Assembly (NCBI GenBank): GCA_019347575.1
Contig: JAHWKY010000039.1
Coordinates: 1 to 37,006, forward strand
Source of the DNA: Actinomycetota bacterium
Lineage (GTDB): Bacteria > Actinomycetota > Nitriliruptoria > Nitriliruptorales > Nitriliruptoraceae
DNA: 37,006 nucleotides
Direction of reading: 5' to 3'
The position numbers and the translations under genes are program-made. The notes below the pieces were generated by a model, which searched no databases, was not told where the DNA came from, and saw only the letters and a program-made list of their open reading frames with translations. Shown here piece by piece: positions 1 through 7,559 of the stretch (position 1 is the first letter of the stretch; each line of letters begins with the position of its first letter).

Positions 1-16
1 CTTGACGGCCCTTACC

Positions 17-78
17 GGAAACCCTCGCATCCGGTGGTTTCCGTTGCACTTCGGAAACCACCGGATGCGCTGGTTTCC
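17..78. repeat. Palindromic repeat cluster at the window edge
   Basis: The heptamer GGAAACC or its complement GGTTTCC occurs four times in alternating orientation (17-23, 36-42, 53-59, 72-78), spaced 17-19 bases apart. The two middle copies lie inside a perfect 18-base inverted repeat, arms 26-43 and 52-69, with an 8-base loop. As RNA this is a strong hairpin; as DNA it resembles a small REP-like element or a terminator for a gene to the left of the window. No T-run follows. The upstream context is missing, so terminator and dispersed repeat cannot be told apart. Confidence 0.6.
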
Positions 79-83
79 CGAGA

Positions 84-346
84 CAGCCAACGCAACCGCT
101 GCGAGCGCGACGGGGACGACGAAGGACTCCTCGTCGGGGCCGGGGCCGGTGGAGCGGGTCGTCGAACTCATACACCGAACGTACTATCGCCCTGTGACAC
201 GTCAAGACCCGATCCAGCAGGATGTGGAGATCTGGGGACAACCGCGGAAGGACCCTCGACGCTGCACCTTCACGGTGTCCGTTCGGTCCCGCGGTGGAGG
301 CCAGGGCGTGGCACGGTGTGAGGGACCGCGACCGCAGGAGAGGCCG
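84..346. other. Non-coding stretch before the small peptide gene
   Basis: I see no convincing gene here. An open frame runs through the stretch, but its upstream part has Arg/Pro/Gly-rich composition and no ribosome site, so I treat only the last 31 codons as coding. TACTAT at 182-187 fits a -10 hexamer, but I find no good -35 at the right distance. Nothing else stands out. Confidence 0.3.
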
Positions 347-442
347 ATGCCGACGAGCAAGAGCGACAGTCGTTCACTGACGCCCTGGATCGTCGGGGCG
401 CTGGTCGTGATCATCATGCTGGTCGTCTGGCTGGTGACCTGA
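347..442 (+). CDS. Tiny single-span membrane peptide (31 aa)
   Basis: A 31-residue peptide: a short polar N-terminus (MPTSKSDSRSLTPW) followed by one hydrophobic helix rich in Val/Ile/Leu that runs to the C-terminus. An AGGAGAGG ribosome site (336-343) lies 3 bases before the ATG, which argues for this start over longer readings of the frame. Peptides of this type are common in Actinomycetota, where some associate with membrane complexes, but I recognise no family. It stands alone: 169 bases separate it from the acyl-CoA dehydrogenase gene. It could be chance, but the ribosome site and clean transmembrane segment favour a real gene. Confidence 0.5.
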   Translation: MPTSKSDSRSLTPWIVGALVVIIMLVVWLVT

Positions 443-611
443 CCGCACCGCTGCCTGCTCCCCCTCGGGCCTTCGACGAGACGCCGGCTGCGCTGATCGG
501 CTCATCCGCGCGCTAGGGTCACGTCCGGTTGAGCGGCCGGACGGTCGGGTTCCCGCCAGGCGCCGACGTCGCCGACGCGCCATCGTCGAGGCCCGTCCCG
601 AGGAGGCGACC

Positions 612-2699
612 ATGCCCCCCATCAACGACCTAGACCAGGAGCCGACCGTCGACGCGGACTCGCGTCCCGAGGCGATCGCCTCCGAGCAGCGGCACGATCC
701 ACCCGACACCGCGGTCGGTACTGCCGATGGCGAGCCGTCACGCCGAGAGGAGTCGACGGTCGCGGCCTCGCGGGGCGTGGACGCGGCCGAGGCGCGGCAG
801 GTCGCGGAACGGGCTCGCGAGCAGGCATGGGAGCGCCCCAGCTTCGGGCGCCAGCTGTTCCTGGGGGACCTCGACCTCGACCTCATCCACCCGCTGCCAC
901 GACCGAGCGCAGAGGACCGAGCTGCCGGGGAGGAGTTCCTGGAGCGGTTCGAGCGCTACCTCACCGAGAACGTCGACCCCAAGGCCATCGAGCGTGACGC
1001 GATGATCCCGGTCGAGGCCATCGACGGGCTGCGCGAGCTCGGCGCGCTGGGGATGAAGATCCCGACCGAGTACGGCGGACTGGGCCTGTCCACGACCTAC
1101 TACCTCCGTGCTCTCGCACTCGCTGGGTCGTGGCACGCATCGCTGTCGGCGCTGCTGTCGGCGCACCAGTCGATCGGCGTGCCCCAGCCGGTGGCGCTCG
1201 CGGGCACCGAGGAGCAGAAGAGGGAGTGGCTGCCCAGGTGCACCCGTGAGATCAGCGCGTTCCTGCTCACCGAGCCCGACGTGGGCTCGGACCCCGCCCG
1301 GCTGTCCGCGTCGGCGACGCCGACGGAGGACGGCAGCGGCTACGTGCTCAACGGGGTGAAGCTGTGGACCACCAACGGGGTCATCGCCGACCTCGCCGTC
1401 GTGATGGCGCGGGTTCCCGAACACGAGCACGGGCCCGGTGGCATCAGCGCCTTCATCGTCGAGTGCGACGCCCCCGGCGTGGTGGTCGAGCACCGCAACG
1501 AGTTCATGGGCTTACGCGGCATCGAGAACGGCGTCACCCGGTTCACCGACGTCCGGGTGCCGCGTGAGAACCGCATCGGCGGCGAGGGCGAGGGCCTCAA
1601 GATCGCCCTCCAGACGCTGAACACGGGCCGGCTGTCGCTGCCGGCGATCTGCTCGGCCGCCGGCAAGTGGGCGCTCAAGATCGCCCGTGAGTGGAGCGCC
1701 GAGCGGGTGCAGTGGGGCAGCCCGATCGGCCAGCACGAGGCCGTCGCGGAGATGATCTCGTTCATCGCCGGAACGGCGTTCGGGATGGACGCGGTCGTGG
1801 AGGTGTCCTCCGCGCTCGCCGACGAAGGCGGCAAGGACATCCGCATCGAGGCCGCCATCGCCAAGCTCTGGGCCAGCGAGATGGCGTGGCAGGTCAGCGA
1901 CGTGCTTATGCAGATCCGCGGCGGACGCGGCTACGAAACCGCTGCTTCGCTCGAACGCCGCGGGGAGCGCCCCGTGCCGGTCGAGCAGGTGATGCGCGAT
2001 CTGCGTATCAACCGCATCTTCGAGGGCTCCAGCGAGATCATGAAGCTGCTCATCGCCCGTGAGGCGGTCGATCAGCACCTGTCGGTCGCGGGCGAGCTCA
2101 TCGAGCCGGATGCGACCGTCGGTGAGAAGGCCCGCACCGCGGCCGCGGCGGCACGGTTCTACGCCGGATGGCTGCCCGGTCTGCTCGTCGGACGCGGCAC
2201 CGTTCCCATCGGGTACAGCTCGGAGTTCGGCAGCCTCGGCGAGCACCTCCGCTACGTCGAGCGCACCGCCCGCAAGCTCGCGCGTCACCTGTTCGCGGCG
2301 ATGTCGCGGTGGCAGGCGAAGCTCGAACGCAAGCAGAGCTTCCTCGGACGGATCGTCGACATCGGTGCCGAGATGTACGCCATCGCGGCCGCGTGCACCT
2401 ACGCCCGCGCGCTGGCGGACGAGGGCATGGGCGACCCGGCTGCGGTGCGCGACCTCGCCGACCTGTTCTGTCGCCAGTCACGGCGCCGCATCGAGCAGAG
2501 CTTCGACGCGCTGTGGGACAACGACGACGACCTCGGCTACGACCTCGCCCAGCGCACCCTCGAGGGCGAGATGATGTGGCTGGAGTGGGGCTTCCTCGAC
2601 CCCTCGGGCGACGGCCCGCTGGTCGGCGAACCGGCACCGAGCCCCGACGTCCGGCACGACCACCCGGCCGCGCCCACGCCGGCGGGCTCAGCCGGCTAG
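612..2699 (+). CDS. Acyl-CoA dehydrogenase, long (VLCAD-like) form
   Basis: FAD-dependent acyl-CoA dehydrogenase of 695 residues, catalysing alpha,beta-dehydrogenation of an acyl-CoA thioester in beta-oxidation or a related pathway. Residues 1 to about 85 are an acidic, low-complexity extension. The core follows: an N-terminal helical domain, a flavin/substrate segment (LLTEPDVGSDPARLSASA, then LWTTNG) and a C-terminal helical domain with GGRGYE and RDLRINRIFEGSSEI. Glu471 of FEGSSEI is the expected catalytic base. About 200 further residues form an extra helical region, as in very-long-chain enzymes, well beyond the roughly 380 residues of short- and medium-chain enzymes. AGGAGG at 601-606 sits 5 bases before the ATG, which fixes the start. 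No electron-transfer flavoprotein or other beta-oxidation gene is nearby, so the substrate is unknown; long-chain acyl-CoA is a family-based guess. Confidence 0.9.
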   Translation: MPPINDLDQEPTVDADSRPEAIASEQRHDPPDTAVGTADGEPSRREESTVAASRGVDAAEARQVAERAREQAWERPSFGRQLFLGDLDLDLIHPLPRPSAEDRAAGEEFLERFERYLTENVDPKAIERDAMIPVEAIDGLRELGALGMKIPTEYGGLGLSTTYYLRALALAGSWHASLSALLSAHQSIGVPQPVALAGTEEQKREWLPRCTREISAFLLTEPDVGSDPARLSASATPTEDGSGYVLNGVKLWTTNGVIADLAVVMARVPEHEHGPGGISAFIVECDAPGVVVEHRNEFMGLRGIENGVTRFTDVRVPRENRIGGEGEGLKIALQTLNTGRLSLPAICSAAGKWALKIAREWSAERVQWGSPIGQHEAVAEMISFIAGTAFGMDAVVEVSSALADEGGKDIRIEAAIAKLWASEMAWQVSDVLMQIRGGRGYETAASLERRGERPVPVEQVMRDLRINRIFEGSSEIMKLLIAREAVDQHLSVAGELIEPDATVGEKARTAAAAARFYAGWLPGLLVGRGTVPIGYSSEFGSLGEHLRYVERTARKLARHLFAAMSRWQAKLERKQSFLGRIVDIGAEMYAIAAACTYARALADEGMGDPAAVRDLADLFCRQSRRRIEQSFDALWDNDDDLGYDLAQRTLEGEMMWLEWGFLDPSGDGPLVGEPAPSPDVRHDHPAAPTPAGSAG

Positions 2700-3029
2700 C
2701 TCGAGGACCAGGGCTGGCGAGAGGTCGATGCGCTGGTCGAGTTGGCAGACCTCGAGGGGTCCGTCCCGGGTCGAACGGAAGACCCTGCCGACGAGGTGCA
2801 GCACCACCACGCGACCGACCGGGGCCTCGGGGACCAGGGCAGGAACGAGGCGACCGGGGAGGCTCCCCTCGACGGTCGTGCGCCGCGAGAAGGGCGGCAC
2901 CCGGAGGACGGGGGCCTCGTCGTGGAGCGGCTGCGGTCCACCGGCGACGAGCACGTGGGCACGGAGCACGGCGGACAGCAGCTCGCGCTGGTCGCAACTG
3001 GCCGCGACACGTAGCCGTAGCCGGACCAT
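2688..3029 (-). CDS. Hypothetical protein, start uncertain
   Basis: I do not recognise this 113-residue product. Reading upstream of the ATG, the frame continues with protein-like alternating hydrophobic residues (VTVEDVAFDRARAEPMVRL), but I find no ATG, GTG or TTG there, so either the start is an unusual codon, the gene is 5'-damaged, or the ATG at 3029 is used without a good ribosome site. The sequence suggests beta strands (MVRLRLRVAAS, PVGRVVVLHLVGRVF, IDLSPALVLELAG). It converges on the acyl-CoA dehydrogenase and overlaps its end by 12 bases. The opposite-strand frames here look like shadows. Confidence is low but this is the best coding candidate between 2700 and 3339. Confidence 0.35.
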   Translation of the reverse strand: MVRLRLRVAASCDQRELLSAVLRAHVLVAGGPQPLHDEAPVLRVPPFSRRTTVEGSLPGRLVPALVPEAPVGRVVVLHLVGRVFRSTRDGPLEVCQLDQRIDLSPALVLELAG

Positions 3030-3339
3030 CGGCTCGGCACGGGCCCGATCGAAGGCGACGTCCTCGACGGTGACGCGTCCAGAGACGCGTGCGGCACCTG
3101 CTGCACCCGCGTCAAGCCCTCTCGATCCATGTTCAGACCGTGACAGCCGGGGACCAGGTGCGGTGCCGTCACCTCCGCCCGCGCGGGCGAGGGTGGCTGT
3201 GTCAGCCTGTGGCTTCGTCAGGCCAAACGCACATCAGGGTGCTCCTGCAGCCCTGACCGGGACGCTCGGACAGGGTCCGACCGTTCCGACTCGACCACGT
3301 AGCTGGTAGGCGTGCGTCACGCGTGTCGTCGGAGGTGGG
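3030..3339. other. Intergenic region upstream of qcrC
   Basis: About 310 bases between the hypothetical minus-strand gene and qcrC. On the minus strand a short frame beginning MDREGLTRVQQ (near 3130) could be the displaced start of the neighbouring hypothetical gene if a frameshift has occurred. The plus strand should hold the qcrCAB promoter, but I cannot point to convincing -35/-10 boxes. No other feature seen. Confidence 0.3.
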
Positions 3340-4080
3340 GTGGCGGGTAACAGCCGGGCGGTCGTGGAGTGGATCGCCGTGGCGGTCCTGGCCACGGCAT
3401 CGTGGTCCGTCGTCGCCACCGCCTCGACCGCGCAGCCCGAGGGCTCGGACCAGGGCCGGGTGCTGTTCCAGCGCGACTGCGCCGTCTGCCACGGCCCCGA
3501 GGGCAGCGGGACCGACCGGGGCCCCAGCCTGGAGCGGTCGGGGACCGCCCTCGTGCACTTCATGCTGACGACCGGACGGATGCCGATCGACCACCCCGAG
3601 GAGCCGATCCAGCGGCGCCCGCCCGCGTACACCGTGGATCAGATCGAGGCCATCGTGGCGCACGCCGCGACGCTGACCCGCGGTCCCTCGGTCCCCGAGG
3701 TCCAGATCGATCCGACGCTGCAGGCACGCGGTGGCAACCTGTTCCGCCTCAACTGCGCCGCCTGCCACCAGCTCGCCGGCACCGGTGGGGCCCTCGTCGA
3801 CCTCGAGGTGGCTCCGGCGCTCGACCAGGCCACCGCCCAGCAGACCGTCGAGGCCATCCGGGGCGGGCCCGGGACCATGCCGGCGTACTCCGAGGCGCAG
3901 ATCGGCGCCGAGGACGCGGACGCCATCGCGGCCTACGTGACGCTCGCGCTGCGCCAGCCCGCCGACCCCGGGGGGCTGAGCCTGGGGCACTTCGGCCCCT
4001 GGAGCGAGGGCTTCATCGCGTGGTTGGTCGGCCTGGGAGGTCTGCTCGCCCTCGCGGCCTGGATCGGGAGGCGCACGTGA
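3340..4080 (+). CDS. qcrC: Di-heme cytochrome c subunit of the bcc complex (QcrC)
   Basis: Cytochrome c subunit of the menaquinol:cytochrome c reductase; it carries electrons from the Rieske centre towards the terminal oxidase. The 246-residue protein has an N-terminal hydrophobic segment (about 8-27), two heme c attachment motifs (Cys47-Ala-Val-Cys50-His51 and Cys139-Ala-Ala-Cys142-His143), candidate axial methionines in GRMP (Met81) and GTMPAY, and a C-terminal membrane anchor (about 221-242). Two hemes plus a C-terminal anchor is the actinobacterial QcrC layout, which allows direct docking to the oxidase. The start is GTG 3340, with GGAGGTGGG just upstream. The stop overlaps the qcrA start as GTGA, so qcrC-qcrA-qcrB are translationally coupled. 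Confidence 0.93.
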   Translation: MAGNSRAVVEWIAVAVLATASWSVVATASTAQPEGSDQGRVLFQRDCAVCHGPEGSGTDRGPSLERSGTALVHFMLTTGRMPIDHPEEPIQRRPPAYTVDQIEAIVAHAATLTRGPSVPEVQIDPTLQARGGNLFRLNCAACHQLAGTGGALVDLEVAPALDQATAQQTVEAIRGGPGTMPAYSEAQIGAEDADAIAAYVTLALRQPADPGGLSLGHFGPWSEGFIAWLVGLGGLLALAAWIGRRT

Positions 4081-4964
4081 GCCAGCCGCCGGAGGGTGGG
4101 GACCCGAAGGGCACCCTGGCGATCGTGGCCTTCGCGGTCGCCATCGTCGGGGCGGTGTCGTTCGCGACCATCTACAGCCTCGGCGAGGGTCACTTCGGCG
4201 GGGCGTTCAACCAGCTCCTCGGCGTCAGCGTCGCTGCAACGATGGGAGGGCTCGGTGTCGGCCTCGTGGCGTGGGCCAAGGCGCTGATGCCGCCAGGACC
4301 ACACGTGGAGGAACGTCACTTCCCCCACCCCACCGATCCCGAGGGGCTCGAGGCGAGCGTCACGGAGGGCGCGCGCGACATCGGCCGGCGCCGGCTGTTG
4401 GGACGTCTGCTCGCCGGGGCAGCCGGGGCCGGGGGCCTGGCCGCGCTGTTCCCCCTGCGCTCGATGGGCCCCGACCCCTTCCCGGAGCGGACCCGCACGG
4501 GTTGGCACGCCGGCCGTCGGATCGTGGACGAGGAGGGGGCGCCGGTCCGGGTCGACGACCTCGAGGTCGACAGCGTCCTGACCGTGTTCCCCGAGGACGA
4601 CCCACACCGCGCGGACAGCCAGACGGTGCTGCTGCGGGTGCGGCCCGAGGTCGCGGAGGCGTTCCACGGCGGCGCGGCGACGCCGCACGGCTACGTCGCG
4701 TTCTCGAAGGTCTGCACCCACCTGGGCTGCCCCGTCGGGCTGTACCAGCCCGAGACCCAGCGCCTGCTGTGCCCCTGCCACCAGAGCGCCTTCGACGTGC
4801 CCAGCGGCGCCGTGCCGATCTTCGGGCCGGCCACCCGCGCGCTGCCGCGCCTGCCGATCGAGGAGGTCGGCGACGGCTTCCTCGTCGCCACCGGCGACTT
4901 CCCCGAGCCGGTCGGGCCCGGGTTCTGGACCCGCCCCGGCGTCGATCCCGAGCCGCAGCGGTGA
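4077..4964 (+). CDS. qcrA: Rieske iron-sulfur subunit (QcrA), three-helix type
   Basis: Iron-sulfur subunit of the cytochrome bcc complex, 295 residues. The [2Fe-2S] cluster ligands are visible: Cys213-Thr-His215-Leu-Gly-Cys218 and Cys232-Pro-Cys234-His235. The two outer cysteines (218, 234) are positioned for the usual disulfide. Three hydrophobic segments precede the Rieske domain (about residues 13-36, 47-70 and 103-125) rather than the single helix of proteobacterial enzymes; this is the actinobacterial form. The GTG start at 4077 overlaps the qcrC stop, with GGGAGG upstream. Its own stop overlaps the qcrB start (GTGA). Confidence 0.94.
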   Translation: MSQPPEGGDPKGTLAIVAFAVAIVGAVSFATIYSLGEGHFGGAFNQLLGVSVAATMGGLGVGLVAWAKALMPPGPHVEERHFPHPTDPEGLEASVTEGARDIGRRRLLGRLLAGAAGAGGLAALFPLRSMGPDPFPERTRTGWHAGRRIVDEEGAPVRVDDLEVDSVLTVFPEDDPHRADSQTVLLRVRPEVAEAFHGGAATPHGYVAFSKVCTHLGCPVGLYQPETQRLLCPCHQSAFDVPSGAVPIFGPATRALPRLPIEEVGDGFLVATGDFPEPVGPGFWTRPGVDPEPQR

Positions 4965-6400
4965 TCGAGAAGCTCGCGCGCGCCATCGACCGCCGCATCG
5001 GAGCCTCCGGCTTCGCCAAGGACAAGGCCGACAAGGTCTTCCCGGAGAGCTGGACGTTCCTGTTCGGCGAGGTCGCGCTCTACGCGTTCGTGGTCCTGCT
5101 GATCACCGGCACCTACCTCGCCCTGTTCTTCGACCCGTCGCACACCGAGGTCGTCTACGAGGGCCGCTACCTGCCGCTGCGCGGAGAGCAGATGTCCGCC
5201 GCTTACCGCTCCGCCATCGAGTTGAGCTTCGACACCCGCGCCGGACTGCTGATCCGGCAGATGCACCACTGGGCGGCACTCGTGTTCGTGGCCTCGATCG
5301 TGGTGCACGTCCTGCGCGTGTTCTTCACCGGCGCGTTCCGCCGACCGCGCGAGATCAACTGGGTCATCGGCGTGACGCTGCTCCTGTTGGCGATCTTCGA
5401 GGGCTTCGCCGGCTACTCGCTGCTGGACGACGTGCTGTCGGGCGTCGGTCTGCGCATCGGGCACGGCATCGTCGAATCGATCCCTCTTGTGGGGACGTGG
5501 ACGGCTTCGCTGCTGTTCGGGGGGGAGTTCCCGGGCGAGGCCATCCTGGGGCGGCTGTTCGTCGGCCACGTGTTCCTCCTCCCCGCGCTCATGGCCACGC
5601 TGGTGGGCGTGCACCTCGCCTTGATCGTCCGCCAGTACCACACCCAGTACCCCGGGCCCGGGCGGACCCAGCGCAACGTGGTCGGTGTGCGGGTGTGGCC
5701 CACCTACGCCGCGAAGTCGGTGGGCCTGTTCTGCATCGTGTTCGCGGTCATCGCCGCGCTCGGGGGCCTGGCACAGATCAACCCGGTGTGGCTGTACGGG
5801 CCCTACGACCCCTTCCTCGTCACGACCGGGGCGCAGCCGGACTGGTACCTGGGCTGGGTCGAGGGCGCGCTGCGGCTGTTCCCGCCCTGGGAGATCACGA
5901 TCGGTGGCTACCTCATCGCCAACCCGTTCTACCCCGCGGTGCTGTTCCCTGGGCTGCTGTTCGCCGCGCTGTACGCGTACCCGTGGATCGAGCGCTTCCT
6001 GACCGGCGACGACCGCGACCACCACCTGCTCGACCGCCCTCGCGACCGACCCTTCCGAACGGCGTTCGGCGTCGCAGCGTTGACGTTCCTGGCCGTGGTG
6101 TTCATCGCGGGCAGCCAAGACGTCATCGCGTACCAACTCGAGGTCTCGCTGCTCGGCATCATCTGGTTCCTGCGCATCGGGGCGCTGGTGCTGCCGTTGC
6201 TCGCGTTCGCGATCGCGTACCGCGTCGCCTCGGATCTGAAGGCCTCGAGCCACCGCCCCGCTGGCGAACAGGCGTACCGCGAGCTGGAGGGCGGGGAGGA
6301 CGGCGGGGAGGCGGAGGGACCCCAGCGCTGGCAGGTGCTGGCCGGGGCGCTGTCGGCACGGTGGGGCTCGTCGCGGTGGTCGTCGCGGGAGCCGCGGTGA
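4961..6400 (+). CDS. qcrB: Cytochrome b subunit of the bcc complex (QcrB)
   Basis: Membrane cytochrome b, 479 residues, which oxidises menaquinol and holds hemes bL and bH. Two histidine pairs are visible in membrane helices: MHHWAALVFVASIVVH, and GHVFLLPALMATLVGVH. The quinol-site motif reads PDWY in QPDWYLGWVEG, as is usual for actinobacterial QcrB where mitochondria have PEWY. Later helices (LFPGLLFAALYAYPW, AALTFLAVVFIAG, LGIIWFLRIGALVLPLLAFA) complete the C-terminal half. The C-terminal 60 residues are charged and cytoplasmic. GTG 4961 overlaps the qcrA stop. The qcrB stop in turn overlaps the start of a DNA-repair-type gene, an odd operon partner. Confidence 0.94.
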   Translation: MIEKLARAIDRRIGASGFAKDKADKVFPESWTFLFGEVALYAFVVLLITGTYLALFFDPSHTEVVYEGRYLPLRGEQMSAAYRSAIELSFDTRAGLLIRQMHHWAALVFVASIVVHVLRVFFTGAFRRPREINWVIGVTLLLLAIFEGFAGYSLLDDVLSGVGLRIGHGIVESIPLVGTWTASLLFGGEFPGEAILGRLFVGHVFLLPALMATLVGVHLALIVRQYHTQYPGPGRTQRNVVGVRVWPTYAAKSVGLFCIVFAVIAALGGLAQINPVWLYGPYDPFLVTTGAQPDWYLGWVEGALRLFPPWEITIGGYLIANPFYPAVLFPGLLFAALYAYPWIERFLTGDDRDHHLLDRPRDRPFRTAFGVAALTFLAVVFIAGSQDVIAYQLEVSLLGIIWFLRIGALVLPLLAFAIAYRVASDLKASSHRPAGEQAYRELEGGEDGGEAEGPQRWQVLAGALSARWGSSRWSSREPR

Positions 6401-7482
6401 GCGAGGACCAACTCGACCGCTACCGGCGCATGCGCGACTTCGCGTCGACGCCGGAACCGGCCGGGGCGCCGGTGGGCGAACCTCCGACACCCGACGAGCC
6501 CCGGTTCGTCATCCAACAGCACGACGCCACGCGTCTGCACTGGGACCTGCGCCTCGAACACGACGGTGTGCTGCTGTCGTGGGCGCTGCCGCGCGGCGTC
6601 CCCTGGAGCCCCGACGAGAACCGCCTCGCCGTCCACACCGAGGACCACCCCCTCGAGTACCTGAACTTCCACGGTGAGATCCCGGAGGGGCAGTACGGCG
6701 CCGGGGAGATGACGATCTGGGACCGCGGGACCTACGTGCCGGAGAAGGTCGAGGACGATTCGGTCACGGTGACGCTCAAGGGACACCGGGTCGAGGGCAC
6801 GTTCGCGCTGTTCAGCATCGGCGACCGGGACTGGATGATCCACCGCAAGGTTCCACCCCAGGATCCCGAGCGGCGCCCCGTCCCCACCGACCTGCGCCCG
6901 ATGCGCCCCACGCCCGGCGAGCTGCCCGACGACGGGTGGGGCTACGAGATCCGGTGGGTCGGGGCGCGGACGCTGCTGACCAACGACGCCGGCCACGTCA
7001 CGATCGTCGACGCGGACGGTGAGGAGCTGTCGGACCGGTTCCCCGAGGTGCGCCGGATCGGTCGGTCGCTCGCAGCCATCGAGTGCGTGCTCGATGCCGT
7101 GATCGTCGGGGTCGGCCGCGACCGTCAGCCGGTGGCCGATCCGGCGAACGTCGAGCGGCGGCTCGACGCGAGCAGCGCGAGCCAGTGGCGACGACTGTCG
7201 GAGGACCGCCCCGTCGCCGCCATCCTCGTCGACCTGCTGTGGCTGGAGGGACACCCGGCGCTCGCGCTGAGCTACGAGGCGCGGCGCGAGCTGCTCCTCG
7301 AGCTCGAGCTCCAAGGCCCCGCGTGGCAAGCGCCCCGCCACCACACCGGGGACGGCGGGGCGCTGCTGGAGGTGGCGCGAGCCCAGGGGCTGGCCGGCCT
7401 CGTCGCCAAGCGCCTCGACAGCCGCTACGAGCCTGGAGCGACCAGCCCCGACTGGATCGAGGTCAGCGCGAACCGAACTTGA
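6397..7482 (+). CDS. LigD-type 3'-phosphoesterase fused to an inactive ligase domain
   Basis: 361 residues. Residues 36-155 are a LigD phosphoesterase domain, which trims 3'-phosphate or 3'-ribonucleotide ends before joining. His42, His48, Asp50, Arg52, His84 and Tyr88 are all present, matching from memory the catalytic residues and even the numbering of Pseudomonas LigD. Residues 180-357 resemble the adenylation domain of ATP-dependent DNA ligase (VAKRLDSRYEPG, FPEV, a VDLLWLEG core), but the nucleotidyl-lysine motif is Glu184-Ile-Arg186-Trp-Val188-Gly: the catalytic Lys is Arg and the following Asp is Val. The acidic LDGEIV motif reads LDAVIV, and there is no OB domain. I infer end-processing without ligation, the dead domain perhaps binding DNA. 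The start overlaps the qcrB stop (GTGA), so it is translated with the respiratory genes. Confidence 0.88.
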   Translation: MSEDQLDRYRRMRDFASTPEPAGAPVGEPPTPDEPRFVIQQHDATRLHWDLRLEHDGVLLSWALPRGVPWSPDENRLAVHTEDHPLEYLNFHGEIPEGQYGAGEMTIWDRGTYVPEKVEDDSVTVTLKGHRVEGTFALFSIGDRDWMIHRKVPPQDPERRPVPTDLRPMRPTPGELPDDGWGYEIRWVGARTLLTNDAGHVTIVDADGEELSDRFPEVRRIGRSLAAIECVLDAVIVGVGRDRQPVADPANVERRLDASSASQWRRLSEDRPVAAILVDLLWLEGHPALALSYEARRELLLELELQGPAWQAPRHHTGDGGALLEVARAQGLAGLVAKRLDSRYEPGATSPDWIEVSANRT

Positions 7483-7523
7483 ATGGTTGGGGGCAGCTGC
7501 ATGCACCCGAGTATTCAAGTTCG
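7474..7523. terminator. Probable bidirectional terminator
   Basis: A perfect 11-base inverted repeat (CGAACTTGAAT at 7474-7484, ATTCAAGTTCG at 7513-7523) encloses 28 bases. The left arm contains the stop codon of the phosphoesterase gene, and the right arm lies 36 bases past the end of the convergent hemerythrin gene. Its position between convergent genes suggests a shared terminator; no T-run is present. Confidence 0.5.
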
Positions 7524-7559
7524 CGCAGATCGATGGTGACGGTCGAGGTCAGCTCCCGA

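Noticed and set aside
3202-3990. Long minus-strand open frame opposite qcrC
   Set aside because: It lies antisense to a gene with two clear heme motifs; its composition is that of a GC-rich shadow frame.
4691-6490. 599-codon open frame antisense to qcrA/qcrB
   Set aside because: Overlaps two certain membrane protein genes; Arg/Gln/Glu/His-rich text is typical of the reverse complement of hydrophobic codons.
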